A stretch of DNA of 64,000 bases from Desnuesiella massiliensis (GCF_001403615.1 NZ_LN879452.1:138274-202273), one strand, 5' to 3'; counted from the stretch's first letter, positions 1-8,615 are shown. Made by a program: numbers and translations. The notes: generated from the sequence alone by a model not told the origin.

Positions 1-251
1 CCTACTCCAGTATAAAATTGTACATCAGGAATAAACTCATTAAAAAATCTTATTATTTTTTTATAGTCGCAAGGGTATTTTAAAAGGCCCTGCCATTCAT
101 CACCGGAAGTTATTAAAAAGGGAGATACAATAATATCTTTAAATTTTGTGTTAACCGCTTTTAACATATCAATTATTTTGTACTGTATTTCCTCTCTATT
201 TTTAAGTTTTTTAGATGATTTAATATCACAAATTAAAGTACAATAAAGCAT
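1..251 (-). CDS. SatD-family protein, N-terminal part (cut by window edge)
   Basis: Reading the minus strand from ATG at 251 gives an open frame that runs off the left edge, beginning MLYCTLICDIKSSKKL and containing SGDEWQGLL. This start and the internal motif resemble the SatD family (PF16264), whose biochemical role is not well defined. A strong ribosome binding site (GGAGGAGT on the minus strand, 253–260) precedes the ATG. The gene sits behind a long inverted repeat at 271–325 that could be an operator. Only about 83 residues are visible, so the C-terminal half cannot be judged. Confidence 0.6.
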   Translation of the reverse strand, partial: MLYCTLICDIKSSKKLKNREEIQYKIIDMLKAVNTKFKDIIVSPFLITSGDEWQGLLKYPCDYKKIIRFFNEFIPDVQFYTGV

Positions 252-270
252 GACTCCTCCTTCTATTCTT

Positions 271-325
271 AAAGTATAGATTTAAACATTAACTTTATAA
301 CAGTTAATATTTAAATCTATACTTT
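271..325. promoter_or_regulatory. Long inverted repeat upstream of satD-like gene
   Basis: Arms of 16 bases (271–286 and 310–325) are perfectly complementary, with further pairing (attaac/gttaat) inside. The repeat lies directly upstream of the satD-like start and has no T-run, so it looks more like an operator or a 5' untranslated hairpin than a terminator. Confidence 0.5.
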
Positions 326-377
326 ATTAAAAAATTAATCTTATTGTATAATATGAATACCGGTATAAATGGTGAAT

Positions 378-430
378 AATACATATAAAGAGGAGCATCT
401 ATGTAAAAGATGCTCCTCTTTATATGTATT
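378..430. terminator. Bidirectional terminator-like hairpin
   Basis: Arms 381–400 and 408–427 are perfectly complementary over 20 bases around a 7-base loop, extended by AAT/ATT outside. It lies downstream of the membrane-protein gene at 450–1109 on the minus strand. Confidence 0.75.
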
Positions 431-449
431 AATATATCTTGCTCTAATA

Positions 450-1109
450 TTATTTTTTCTTTGCGGTGGCAAGAATGGCGCCTAAGGCTATGGAGAGGAA
501 GGACGCTACCAGTACCCTATACTCTGGAGGGAGTATAAAGGTAACTGTATGAGCTGGAATCCAAAATAAAGGTATAGTTTTTAAAACTACAAAACCAATA
601 AACCCATTCCAGTCTATGGATTTTAAAACCTCAGAGACTTTTAAGCTAAAAATCTTATTTAACCTTCCATTACCCATTTCTATAAAAGTGTCCGTCACTC
701 TATGAAAAGCCATAAAGGTTGGAGCAAAGGTCAAGTTCATAATAGCACTGATAAAAAATGCATTAATAACCTTTGATAGAGTTTCACCACCAACCTTAGG
801 TAAGAGTCCCTTTGAAGTTACAAAAGAAACTCCACCAGCATAGATATCAAACATTATGACAAATACCATACCTATGAAACCCCATATTATAAACTTATAA
901 AGAACTCCTGTAGGTTTTTTAAAGTCTCCGGTAGTTATTCTTATAGCTAAGAGCTCCCCCATGGTAGCAAGGATTGATACCTTGACAAATCCCATTATAT
1001 AAGGATAGTTTTTAGTAGCTTCGATAAAAAGTTTATGAGTATCTGGATAGACAAGTATGAAAATAATTAAAATTAGACCAAGTGCCCATAATAAATCTTT
1101 CTTTTTCAT
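450..1109 (-). CDS. Multi-pass membrane protein, Mpv17/PMP22-like
   Basis: A 219-residue hydrophobic protein with an N-terminal membrane segment (about residues 7–24), several further helices, and a lysine-rich C-terminus. The segment around FIIWGFIGMVFVIMFD and the later WNGFIGFVVLKTIPLFWIP recall Mpv17/PMP22-type proteins, but I base that on general appearance only. It is transcribed alone, leftward, and ends at the strong hairpin at 378–430. The start ATG at 1109 has a GGGGGTG-type ribosome binding site. Function is unknown; a small channel or transporter role is possible. Confidence 0.65.
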   Translation of the reverse strand: MKKKDLLWALGLILIIFILVYPDTHKLFIEATKNYPYIMGFVKVSILATMGELLAIRITTGDFKKPTGVLYKFIIWGFIGMVFVIMFDIYAGGVSFVTSKGLLPKVGGETLSKVINAFFISAIMNLTFAPTFMAFHRVTDTFIEMGNGRLNKIFSLKVSEVLKSIDWNGFIGFVVLKTIPLFWIPAHTVTFILPPEYRVLVASFLSIALGAILATAKKK

Positions 1110-1375
1110 AAATACACCCCCAATACAAATTATATCATGTAAACCTATACAGCAATAATAGCCCTACAAAAAATATGAAGATAGCTTCCGAAAGCAGAAA
1201 TATGTTTATATTTTAATATCATTATTTAGAAATAATTTTCAATTTAATAATGTGAAATATATTATGTAAAAATGTTCATAAACAAGAAACAATTAATTGA
1301 GAAAAAACTATTGAAATATAAGTTGATTGATAGTATAATAACCATTGTGACAATTGAATAACAACAATAATATAT

Positions 1376-1465
1376 GGAGAGATGTCTGAGTGGTTGAAGG
1401 AGCACGCCTGGAAAGCGTGTGTAGGGGAAACTCTACCGGGGGTTCGAATCCCCCTCTCTCCGCCA
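1376..1465 (+). tRNA. tRNA-Ser (anticodon GGA)
   Basis: The acceptor stem GGAGAGA pairs with TCTCTCC, the anticodon loop reads CTGGAAA with anticodon GGA, there is a long variable arm typical of tRNA-Ser, a GGTTCGAATCC T-arm, and an encoded CCA end. Confidence 0.97.
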
Positions 1466-1475
1466 TTTTATTTTT

Positions 1476-1740
1476 CCGTGCTAGATGGGGAGTCAGCGGT
1501 GCCCTGTAACCTGCAATCCGCTATAGCAGGATTGAATTCCTCACTTAGGCTTTAATCTGTAAGGTCTGACCTATAAAAGTGGTGTTGAGAGCTGGGTCCC
1601 ACGCAACGGAAGCCCATAAACCCCGTCAGGTCCGGAAGGAAGCAGCGGTAAGTGGTCACTTCCGTGTGCCGTGGATTAACCTAGCTTGAGCTAACTGTAT
1701 AGGTAACGCTTGTATGTTAAAGTCGACGTGAGGTGCACGG
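1476..1740 (+). ncRNA. ffs: Signal recognition particle RNA (large, Firmicute type)
   Basis: The universally conserved SRP domain IV is present around 1626–1652, with GTCAGGTCCGGAAGGAAGCA and the following GCGGTAAG. The 5' end (CCGTGC at 1476) pairs with GCACGG at 1735–1740, closing a molecule of about 265 nt, the size expected for the long SRP RNA of Bacillus and Clostridium. It lies just after tRNA-Ser. A terminator follows at 1757–1791. Confidence 0.95.
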
Positions 1741-1756
1741 TTTACATAATAGTTTT

Positions 1757-1791
1757 AGAGTATGGGAGAGTTTTGATACTCTCTTTTTTAT
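1757..1791 (+). terminator. Terminator of SRP RNA
   Basis: AGAGTAT pairs with ATACTCT and is followed by a T-rich run. It ends the SRP RNA transcript. Confidence 0.7.
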
Positions 1792-1798
1792 TTTTTGC

Positions 1799-1827
1799 TT
1801 GACATTAAAAAGCATAGGTGGTAGACT
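1799..1827 (+). promoter_or_regulatory. Promoter of the ABC transporter leader
   Basis: TTGACA at 1799–1804 and TAGACT at 1822–1827 are separated by 17 bases. Transcription would begin about 1834 and read through the structured leader. Confidence 0.55.
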
Positions 1828-1897
1828 AGGTTTAATATTTTTTAGGAGGATTAGAAAATGAGAAACTTATTAAATGAAAAAGTACAATTTGTCTTTA

Positions 1898-2107
1898 GTA
1901 GCCAATTTAGATAGGGTTTGTATCTAGAATTAAAGCATAGGTACAAACCCAGCAATGCTTTGAAATTGAGGGTTGTATCTATGTTGGCTATGAGTGTAAG
2001 TTTTTCGTTTATCTTGTAAAGAAAGCCACATAGGTTGTCTATGTGGCTTTTACGTTTTTTTGCGTTTGTATTTATTAAGCCACAGGATGTTCTCTGTGGT
2101 TTTTTTA
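1898..2107 (+). promoter_or_regulatory. Riboswitch-like attenuator leader of ABC transporter
   Basis: Outer stem P1 pairs 1899–1905 (TAGCCAA) with 1984–1990 (TTGGCTA). Inside, a perfect 9-bp hairpin (1914–1922 with 1942–1950) has a loop containing AAAGCAT (1932–1938), which is complementary to ATGCTTT at 1955–1961 and would form a 7-bp pseudoknot. Two terminators follow: 2022–2033 with 2039–2050, and 2078–2085 with 2094–2101, each followed by a T-run. The 3' P1 strand CTATGTTGGCT (1979–1989) can instead pair with the first terminator's 5' arm AGCCACATAG, giving an antiterminator. This is the logic of a ligand-induced off switch. I do not recognise the aptamer class. A short frame with a good ribosome binding site (1858–1914, 18 codons) overlaps the 5' part and could be a leader peptide instead. 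Confidence 0.6.
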
Positions 2108-2143
2108 TATTCAAAATAAGAAAAATTAGAAAGGAGAAATTTT

Positions 2144-3037
2144 ATGGAGGCAATGGAAGCTGTATTAACACAAGGGCTAATTTTATCAATTATGGTATTA
2201 GGGGTGTACATAAGCTATAGCATATTGGATTTCCCTGATCTGTCTGTAGACGGGAGCTTTTCCTTAGGAGGAGCAGTAATAGCTATAATGCTGAAAAGTG
2301 GGCATTCACCGATTTTAGGAGTGATGGTGGCACTATTATCAGGAGGTATAGCAGGCTTATTAACAGGAATACTCCATGTAAAGCTAAGGATATCGAATTT
2401 ACTTTCTGGAATTTTAGTAATGGGTATATTATATTCATTAAACCTACGGATCATGGGAAAGGCTAATATACCTATCTTTGCAAATGAGAATATATTTTAT
2501 AATTTTAATCCATTAGTAACTACGTTAGTTTTTGTAATGGTAATAAAGATTTCTATAGATATGTTTTTGAAGACAGGCCTAGGCTATACATTAAAAGGAG
2601 TGGGTGATAACCCTCAAATGATTAAATCCTTAGGCATAGAAATAGGGAAAGTTAAGATACTTGGTCTTATGTTATCCAATGGACTTGTTGCTTTTGCAGG
2701 AAGTATAATGGCTCAGTATCAAGGATTTTCAGATATATCTATGGGAATCGGTACTTTAGTGTTAGGCATAGCATCCATAATCTTAGGAACATCAGTTATT
2801 AAAAGGGTTAATTTTGTAAAAGACACTACCTTAGTGATAATGGGAACCTTAATCTATCAGATAACTATATATTTTGCAATGAATATAGGGCTTACTCCTG
2901 TGGATTTAAAAATGGTCACATCCATAGTGATAATTTTATTCCTAGCTCTTAGCGGATTAAAGAATAAGGAGAGTAGAAGAGGGAGGGGGAATTTATTAAA
3001 TGTTAAAGATACAAAACTTATCAAAAAGCTTTCATAA
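2144..3037 (+). CDS. ABC transporter permease (PF04392-type system)
   Basis: A 297-residue integral membrane protein with about eight or nine helices and the permease-type segment TLKGVGDNPQMIKSLGIEIGKV, characteristic of the uncharacterised permeases that accompany PF04392 substrate-binding proteins (branched-chain amino-acid-like group; TrpXYZ is a characterised relative). ATG at 2144 follows AAAGGAG. The 3' end overlaps the ATPase gene by 38 bases, so the two are translationally coupled. The attenuator-like leader upstream probably controls the operon. The substrate is unknown from sequence. Confidence 0.85.
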   Translation: MEAMEAVLTQGLILSIMVLGVYISYSILDFPDLSVDGSFSLGGAVIAIMLKSGHSPILGVMVALLSGGIAGLLTGILHVKLRISNLLSGILVMGILYSLNLRIMGKANIPIFANENIFYNFNPLVTTLVFVMVIKISIDMFLKTGLGYTLKGVGDNPQMIKSLGIEIGKVKILGLMLSNGLVAFAGSIMAQYQGFSDISMGIGTLVLGIASIILGTSVIKRVNFVKDTTLVIMGTLIYQITIYFAMNIGLTPVDLKMVTSIVIILFLALSGLKNKESRRGRGNLLNVKDTKLIKKLS

Positions 3038-3755
3038 CTCCTATGTGGGTGAAAACATACTATTTTCAGATTTAAGCTTAAATATTAAAAAAGGAGATTT
3101 TATTACTATAATTGGCAGTAATGGTACAGGGAAGTCCACATTATTAAATGTACTTTCAGGGCTTGTTAATGAAACCTCTGGAAGCATTTTATTGAAAGGT
3201 ATGGATTTAAGTAAAGTACCCGAACATAAAAGAACAAAAATCATCAGTAGGGTTTTTCAAAATCCTTCCTTGGGTACATGCCCCTCTATGACTGTGAGAG
3301 AAAATCTATCTTTAGCCTTAAATAAAGGAAAATTAATTAATTTGAAATATTGTTTAAGACATAAAACAGAGGATTTAGAAGCTTTACTAAAAGATATATC
3401 TTTAGATTTAAAAAGACTTTTGGATGTACAGGTTAAGTATTTATCTGGAGGTCAAAGACAGGCATTATGTCTTATAATGGCTAGTGTTTCCAATCCTAAA
3501 CTATTATTGCTAGATGAGCATACCGCAGCATTAGATCCCAAGACATCAAAGGAGATAATGGAGTTAACAAGAAGGCTTGTGGAAGAAAAAAATATTACCA
3601 CACTGATGGTTACTCACAATTTAAAGGATGCCATTGAATATGGTAATAGATTGATTATGCTGCATAAGGGTGATATCATTCTAGATTTAGAAGGAGAGCA
3701 GAAAAAGAGATTGACTATAGAAAATATATTAGAAAAATTTGAATACGCAGTGTAA
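3000..3755 (+). CDS. ABC transporter ATP-binding protein
   Basis: A 251-residue ATPase that energises the adjacent permease. Walker A is GSNGTGKST near residue 38, the ABC signature is LSGGQRQ near residue 149, Walker B is LLLLDEHTAALD near residue 170 and the switch histidine is in MVTHN. The Walker B region has DEHTAA rather than the usual DEPTAA. It overlaps the permease gene and ends 12 bases before the substrate-binding protein, so the three form one operon. Confidence 0.92.
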   Translation: MLKIQNLSKSFHNSYVGENILFSDLSLNIKKGDFITIIGSNGTGKSTLLNVLSGLVNETSGSILLKGMDLSKVPEHKRTKIISRVFQNPSLGTCPSMTVRENLSLALNKGKLINLKYCLRHKTEDLEALLKDISLDLKRLLDVQVKYLSGGQRQALCLIMASVSNPKLLLLDEHTAALDPKTSKEIMELTRRLVEEKNITTLMVTHNLKDAIEYGNRLIMLHKGDIILDLEGEQKKRLTIENILEKFEYAV

Positions 3756-3767
3756 AGGAGAATTGCT

Positions 3768-4727
3768 ATGAAAAAATTAATTGCCTTAATATCGATAGTT
3801 GGAATTATGCTAACAGGATGTACAAAAGCTGAAGGTGGCAAGAAGGTTATAAATATAGGTATAAGCCAGATAGTAGAGTATGTGGCCTTAGACCAAAGCA
3901 GGGAAGGCTTCATGAAGGCTTTAGAGGAAAATGGTTATAAGGATGGAGATAATATAAAAATAGAATATCAAAATGCGCAGGGGGATATAGCTGTAGCTCA
4001 AACCATAGGCAAAAAATACGTGTCTCAAAAGAAGGATTTAATTTTTGCTATAGCTACAGCTTCAGCTCAAGGAGCTTATAATGCTACAAAGGACATTCCT
4101 ATAATGATTACTGCAGTTACTGACCCCATAAAAGCAGGCATAGCAAAGTCTTTAGATAAACCAGAAACAAATGTTTCAGGAACCTCAGATTATTTACCAG
4201 TAGAGAAGCAGTTAGACTTAATAAAACAGCTAATGCCTAAGGCTAAAAAAATAGGAGTTATATATAATACCAGTGAAGTAAATTCCGAGGTTCAAGTAGA
4301 AGAATTAAGGAAAGCAGCAAAAGATTATGAGATTATAACTACAGGAGTTTCAAGTACTAATGATGTTAGCAGTGCCATAAACAGCCTAGTGAAGAAGATA
4401 GATATACTTTATGTACCTACAGATCAATTAGTAGTGTCTTCAATGCCAATAATTGCAAAAAGCACCCTAGAGGCTAAAATTCCTATTATAGCAGCAGAAA
4501 AAGGCTCAGTAGAAGCGGGAGCTTTAGCGACTGTAGGTATCAATTATTACAAGTTAGGCTATGAAGCAGGTAAAATGGCGGTAGAGGTATTAAAAGGAAA
4601 GGATATATCAAAAATGCCTATTAAAATATCAGAGGAAACAGATATATATATAAATGAAGATAGCTTAAAGGCATTAGGGATTCCAAAGCCAAAGGCTGAA
4701 AATATTCAATATATAAAGACTAAGTAA
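3768..4727 (+). CDS. ABC transporter substrate-binding lipoprotein (PF04392)
   Basis: A 319-residue exported lipoprotein: a lysine-rich signal peptide followed by the lipobox LTGC at residues 15–18. The body (INIGISQIVEY, DQSREGFMKALEENGY, TDPIKAGIAKSLDKP, VGINYYKLGYEAG) matches the PF04392 family of periplasmic-binding-protein fold proteins. It is the third gene of the operon and gives the transporter its specificity. The ligand cannot be read from sequence; relatives include tryptophan importers. Confidence 0.9.
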   Translation: MKKLIALISIVGIMLTGCTKAEGGKKVINIGISQIVEYVALDQSREGFMKALEENGYKDGDNIKIEYQNAQGDIAVAQTIGKKYVSQKKDLIFAIATASAQGAYNATKDIPIMITAVTDPIKAGIAKSLDKPETNVSGTSDYLPVEKQLDLIKQLMPKAKKIGVIYNTSEVNSEVQVEELRKAAKDYEIITTGVSSTNDVSSAINSLVKKIDILYVPTDQLVVSSMPIIAKSTLEAKIPIIAAEKGSVEAGALATVGINYYKLGYEAGKMAVEVLKGKDISKMPIKISEETDIYINEDSLKALGIPKPKAENIQYIKTK

Positions 4728-4846
4728 TTTTCAAATATGTTACTCTATGTAAAGTATTTTTATAGTATAATAGGTATATACAATGCAAAGTAGATTGTTT
4801 ACTAAAGCATAGATATATAGGCTATAATAATAGTGAGGTGATACCT

Positions 4847-6466
4847 TTGGCTTATACAGCTTTATATAGAGAATGGAGACCTAGAACCTTTGATGATGTA
4901 GTAGGTCAAGAACACATAACCATAACCTTAAAAAATCAAATTAAAAAAGAAAGAATAGCTCATGCCTACCTATTTTGCGGCACAAGAGGAACGGGTAAGA
5001 CCTCCACAGCGAAAATATTAGCTAAGGCCTTAAATTGCTTAGATTTAAGGGAGGGAGAACCCTGTAATCAGTGTGACATGTGTCAAAAGATAAATTCCGG
5101 GTTAGCTATAGATGTAAATGAATTAGATGCAGCTTCAAATAATGGAGTAGATAATATAAGAGACATAATAGATGATGTGCAGTATCCTCCACAAGAGGCA
5201 AGATTCAAGGTTTACATCATGGATGAAGTTCATATGCTTTCTACTGGTGCGGTAAATGCTTTTCTAAAAACCTTAGAGGAGCCACCTAAGAATGTAGTAT
5301 TTATATTGGCTACCACAGACCCGCAAAAGCTGCCCATAACCATATTATCTAGGTGCCAAAGGTTTGATTTTAAGAGAATAAAAAATGAAGATATTTCTAT
5401 AAGGCTTAGGAGAATTGTTAAGCAGCAAGGAGTTTTTGCAGATGATAAGAGTTTAAATCTTATTGCAAGAATGTCCGATGGAGCTATGAGAGACTCTTTA
5501 AGTATATTAGATCAAGCTATATCCATGGGAGGCGGCAAGGTAGAATATGAAGACGTAGTGAACATGCTTGGATTAGTTACCAATGAAAGTCTAGTACAGC
5601 TCATGGACTCTATAATAGGAAAAGATATCGAAAAGTCTATGAAGAATATAGATCAAATTGTTTTTGGAGGAAAGGATATTCATACCTTCATTAAAGACAT
5701 GATAAACCATCTTCGTAACCTTTTAATGGTGAAAATAAGCAATAATCCCGAAGAAGTTGTAGATATGTCTGAAGAAAATATAAAGCTTCTAAAGGAACAA
5801 GGCGAAAAAATAAGAGTAGAAGAGATAATGAGATGTATAAGAATTCTACAGGAGGCGGAGGAGCAATCCAAGTGGAGCAAGCAAGGTAGAGTTTATTTAG
5901 AGCTAGCAGTTATAAAAATGTGCAAAATAGAATATGATACTTCAAAGGAAGTGCTGCTAGCAAGAATAAATAAATTAGAAGAGGCTATAAAACAAGGAAA
6001 GATAACAGTGGCCTGCGAAACTGTAGCGCAAAGGCCTCAAAGAGAGGTAACTAAAGCTTCAACCTCTGAAGAAAAAGAAGAAGCAAAGGTAAAACCAGTA
6101 CAGCGATTTAATGAAAATTCCACTCTTAGTTTAGATGATGTAAGAAAGTCCTGGAAGGACATACTAGAAACCATTAAGGCAAGAAGGCATATGGTGGTGT
6201 ATGCTTCTATAGTAACAGGAAAACCTGCAGCCTGCAGTGGAGGAGTCATAGAGATAGAATATGAAAAACAATTTTCTTTCAATAAGCAAAGGTTAGAAAA
6301 GGAAGATAATAGAAAGATTGTTGAAGATATATTCTCCGAGATTCTAAGGGAAAGAGTTAAAATTAAGTATAGCATAGACTCTGATGAAGAGGTAGTGGAT
6401 GATCTTACAGAAAAGAGGTTAATTGAAACCTTTGGAGAAGAATTAGTGGAAGTTCTTGATGAGTAA
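4847..6466 (+). CDS. dnaX: DNA polymerase III subunit gamma/tau
   Basis: The clamp-loader ATPase of the replisome. The N-terminus AYTALYREWRPRTFDDVVGQ is diagnostic, followed by Walker A GTRGTGKTSTAK, a four-cysteine zinc site (CNQCDMCQ region), Walker B VYIMDEVHML and sensor SRCQRFDFKRI. About 540 residues is normal for the Firmicute full-length form. I choose TTG at 4847 because GAGGTG lies at correct spacing before it; an in-frame GTG at 4838 overlaps that site. It starts the recombination/repair cluster dnaX–ybaB–recR. Confidence 0.96.
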   Translation: MAYTALYREWRPRTFDDVVGQEHITITLKNQIKKERIAHAYLFCGTRGTGKTSTAKILAKALNCLDLREGEPCNQCDMCQKINSGLAIDVNELDAASNNGVDNIRDIIDDVQYPPQEARFKVYIMDEVHMLSTGAVNAFLKTLEEPPKNVVFILATTDPQKLPITILSRCQRFDFKRIKNEDISIRLRRIVKQQGVFADDKSLNLIARMSDGAMRDSLSILDQAISMGGGKVEYEDVVNMLGLVTNESLVQLMDSIIGKDIEKSMKNIDQIVFGGKDIHTFIKDMINHLRNLLMVKISNNPEEVVDMSEENIKLLKEQGEKIRVEEIMRCIRILQEAEEQSKWSKQGRVYLELAVIKMCKIEYDTSKEVLLARINKLEEAIKQGKITVACETVAQRPQREVTKASTSEEKEEAKVKPVQRFNENSTLSLDDVRKSWKDILETIKARRHMVVYASIVTGKPAACSGGVIEIEYEKQFSFNKQRLEKEDNRKIVEDIFSEILRERVKIKYSIDSDEEVVDDLTEKRLIETFGEELVEVLDE

Positions 6467-6644
6467 ATATAAAATTAAGATAACAATGTCAATAAGAGGG
6501 TAATTTTAATATTATATTCTATATAGTAAATAGTGCTTATTTCTCTTATATTTTCTCATAGTATTGGGGAATAAGGGACTTTTGCACAAACAATTAAAAT
6601 AATATATAATAATGAATAGGTTTAAATTAAGGAGGTATTAATTT

Positions 6645-6983
6645 ATGGCAAAAGGTGGATTCCCAGGAATGGGCGGAAATATGAATAATCTATTAAAGCA
6701 AGCTCAAAAATTCCAAAAGCAAATGGAAGATATGCAAAAGGAACTCGAGGATAAAGAATTTGAAGCTTCTGTTGGTGGTGGAGCAGTAGTAGCAGTGGCA
6801 AATGGCAAGAAGCAAATAGTAGATATAAAACTAAAACCAGAGGTAGTAGATCCAGATGACGTTGAAATGCTTGAGGATTTAATTCTTAGTGCGTGCAGTG
6901 AAGCATTAAAGAGAGCAGAAGAAGAAACAGCAAAGGAAATGGGTAAATTAACTGGTGGATTTAACTTACCAGGAATGTTTTAA
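6645..6983 (+). CDS. YbaB/EbfC nucleoid-associated protein
   Basis: A 112-residue protein with a Gly/Met-rich N-terminus, MNNLLKQAQKFQKQMEDMQ, and the conserved VVDPDDVEMLEDLI segment typical of the YbaB/EbfC family. It binds DNA as a dimer and is almost always found between dnaX and recR, as here. The ribosome binding site AAGGAGG is well placed. Confidence 0.96.
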   Translation: MAKGGFPGMGGNMNNLLKQAQKFQKQMEDMQKELEDKEFEASVGGGAVVAVANGKKQIVDIKLKPEVVDPDDVEMLEDLILSACSEALKRAEEETAKEMGKLTGGFNLPGMF

Positions 6984-7068
6984 TAAATTTATATAGTAGT
7001 TATTTACCACTAATTTAGGCATACAGTTATGTATGCCTAAAATAAGTTTATGAGGATGTGAAAATAAA

Positions 7069-7665
7069 TTGGAATTCTATCCAGTTGCAATAGAAAAACT
7101 TATTGAGGAATTTGCTAAATTACCTAGCATAGGACATAAAACCGCTCAAAGGCTTACTTTGCATATATTAAATCTACCTAAAGATGAAGTAGAGGAATTT
7201 GCTAAAGCGTTAGTTCAGGCTAGGGGAACCATAAAATACTGCTCTGTATGCGGAAATTACACAGATAAAGACCCTTGTGCTATTTGTGGAAATCCAAATA
7301 GAGATAAAGCCTTAATTTGCGTAGTAGAGCAGGCAAAGGATATTATATCTATGGAAAAAGTAAAGGAATTTAATGGAGTATATCATGTACTTCATGGAAA
7401 TATATCTCCTATGGCAGGCAGAGGCCCTTCTGATATAAGAATAAAAGAGCTTATTACCAGAATGAGTGGAGATGTAACAGAGGTTATAGTGGCCACAAAT
7501 CCTAATATTGAAGGAGAGGCTACAGCCATGTATATATCAAAGATACTAAAGCCTTTAGGGGTTAAAGTAACTAGGATTGCCCACGGTATACCAGTAGGTG
7601 GAGATTTAGAGTATGCGGATGAAGTTACTTTATCAAAAGCTTTAGAGGGCAGGAAAGAAATATAA
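7069..7665 (+). CDS. recR: Recombination protein RecR; likely attachment gene of the inserted element
   Basis: A 198-residue RecFOR-pathway protein for gap repair. It shows the N-terminal HhH segment (KLPSIGHKTAQRLTLH), a four-cysteine zinc site (CSVCGNYTDKDPCAICGN), and a Toprim domain (ICVVEQAKDIISMEK). The start is TTG at 7069 after GAGGATG. The gene is complete. In related genomes it is followed directly by yaaL and bofA; here a 46.9 kb element begins 15 bp after its stop, which makes the recR 3' end the probable recognition site of the element's TniQ/TnsD protein, in the way glmS serves Tn7. Confidence 0.96.
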   Translation: MEFYPVAIEKLIEEFAKLPSIGHKTAQRLTLHILNLPKDEVEEFAKALVQARGTIKYCSVCGNYTDKDPCAICGNPNRDKALICVVEQAKDIISMEKVKEFNGVYHVLHGNISPMAGRGPSDIRIKELITRMSGDVTEVIVATNPNIEGEATAMYISKILKPLGVKVTRIAHGIPVGGDLEYADEVTLSKALEGRKEI

Positions 7666-7675
7666 AAGCTTGTAT

Positions 7676-7680
7676 ATTTT
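7676..7680. repeat. Left target-site duplication ATTTT
   Basis: ATTTT directly precedes the left end TGTTTAACAC and recurs at 54588–54592 directly after the right end. Five bases is the duplication length made by Tn7-family transposases. Confidence 0.7.
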
Positions 7681-8096
7681 TGTTTAACACAAAAAAACAT
7701 TTATCACGGCAAAAAAAGTTTTGTTAGAGAAAATAAAGTTATGTTATGAATTTAGGCTAAAAAAGGAAGAAACAATAGATAAATAATTTAGAAAAGTAAT
7801 AGAAAAATAAGGCGAAAGCCTTTATAATTAAAGAATAGAAGGGAAAAAGCAATAGGAAAATCAATAGTCTTTTTCCCTTATTTCTTTGTCCTTGCCACTG
7901 CTTCACAACAGAACATTATTTACTTTTATAGATACCATTTTAGAAATAAAATGGAAAGTCTCTTTAGAAAAAATAAAATTTAGAGTGTTTATAGAAAATT
8001 AACAAATATTAACAAATGGCTAAATTTCAAGCTTTTAGTCAACTTTTGTAACATAACTTTTTTTTATTTTTGATAAAATATTTTTTGATTAGTATA
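7681..8096 (+). repeat. 416-bp terminal direct repeat, left copy (mini-transposon-like)
   Basis: Identical base for base to 54172–54587. It contains a left-type end (7681 inward, with AAGTTTTGTTA at 7716 and AAATAAAGTTATGTTA at 7731) and, in inverse orientation, a right-type end (8096 inward, with AAGTTATGTTA on the minus strand at about 8047–8058). Between them are a GAAA-tetraloop hairpin (7809–7822) and a 9-bp hairpin (7841–7849 with 7869–7877). It has no coding frame. It therefore looks like a complete non-autonomous mini-element mobilised by the internal Tns proteins. Confidence 0.85.
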
Positions 8097-8615
8097 TAGT
8101 TAGGATTAAGGAATTAGAGAAAAAGAAATAAGGAAAAAATTTTTTTAGAAAAGAATTTTAGATAAGTTTTGTTAAAATGAAAATAAAGTTTTGTCAGTCA
8201 AGGAACAGAGATGAACAAATAAATAAGGGGATATTATCTAAAGGTATATTATGTTTAATTTTATTAATGTCAACATCACGTTGACGTTAACAGAAAGATG
8301 ATTTTAGATACTCATTAATAGTAGTTTTAATAAACAATCTATTAAACCAATACAGGTGGTCCAGTTTCAAGAATCACTATATACCTTAATATAAAGGATA
8401 ATATGAAGATGCAACAGGCTTTAAAAATTTTCTTGAGTAAAATTTGAGTATATAATATAAATATGATAGTATATAAACATAGCAAGGGAGACCAAGAGAA
8501 ATCAGTAACCCTGCTTAAGTCATATATCATATAAGATGCAACATTCCTAAACTAAATAAAAGTACATAAATAGAATTTATCAAAACTCTAATGAAATAAA
8601 AGGAGTGATGCATAT
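8097..8615. other. Left inner end: extra TnsB-like block and palindromes, no gene
   Basis: No convincing gene. The block at 8164–8196 repeats the left-end pattern at 7716–7747 (AAGTTTTGTTA, then GAAAATAAAGTT, then TGT), suggesting a further transposase-binding site inside the element. GTCAAC(N5)GTTGAC at 8269–8285 is a perfect inverted repeat next to GTTAAC. A 29-base motif at 8422–8450 recurs at 33221–33249 with 26 of 29 identical. Confidence 0.5.

Noticed and set aside
7681..8096. Classical phage-type att core
   Set aside because: 416 bp of perfect repeat is far longer than an integrase core, and the unit carries Tn7-like end blocks and outer 5-bp duplications, which fit transposition better.
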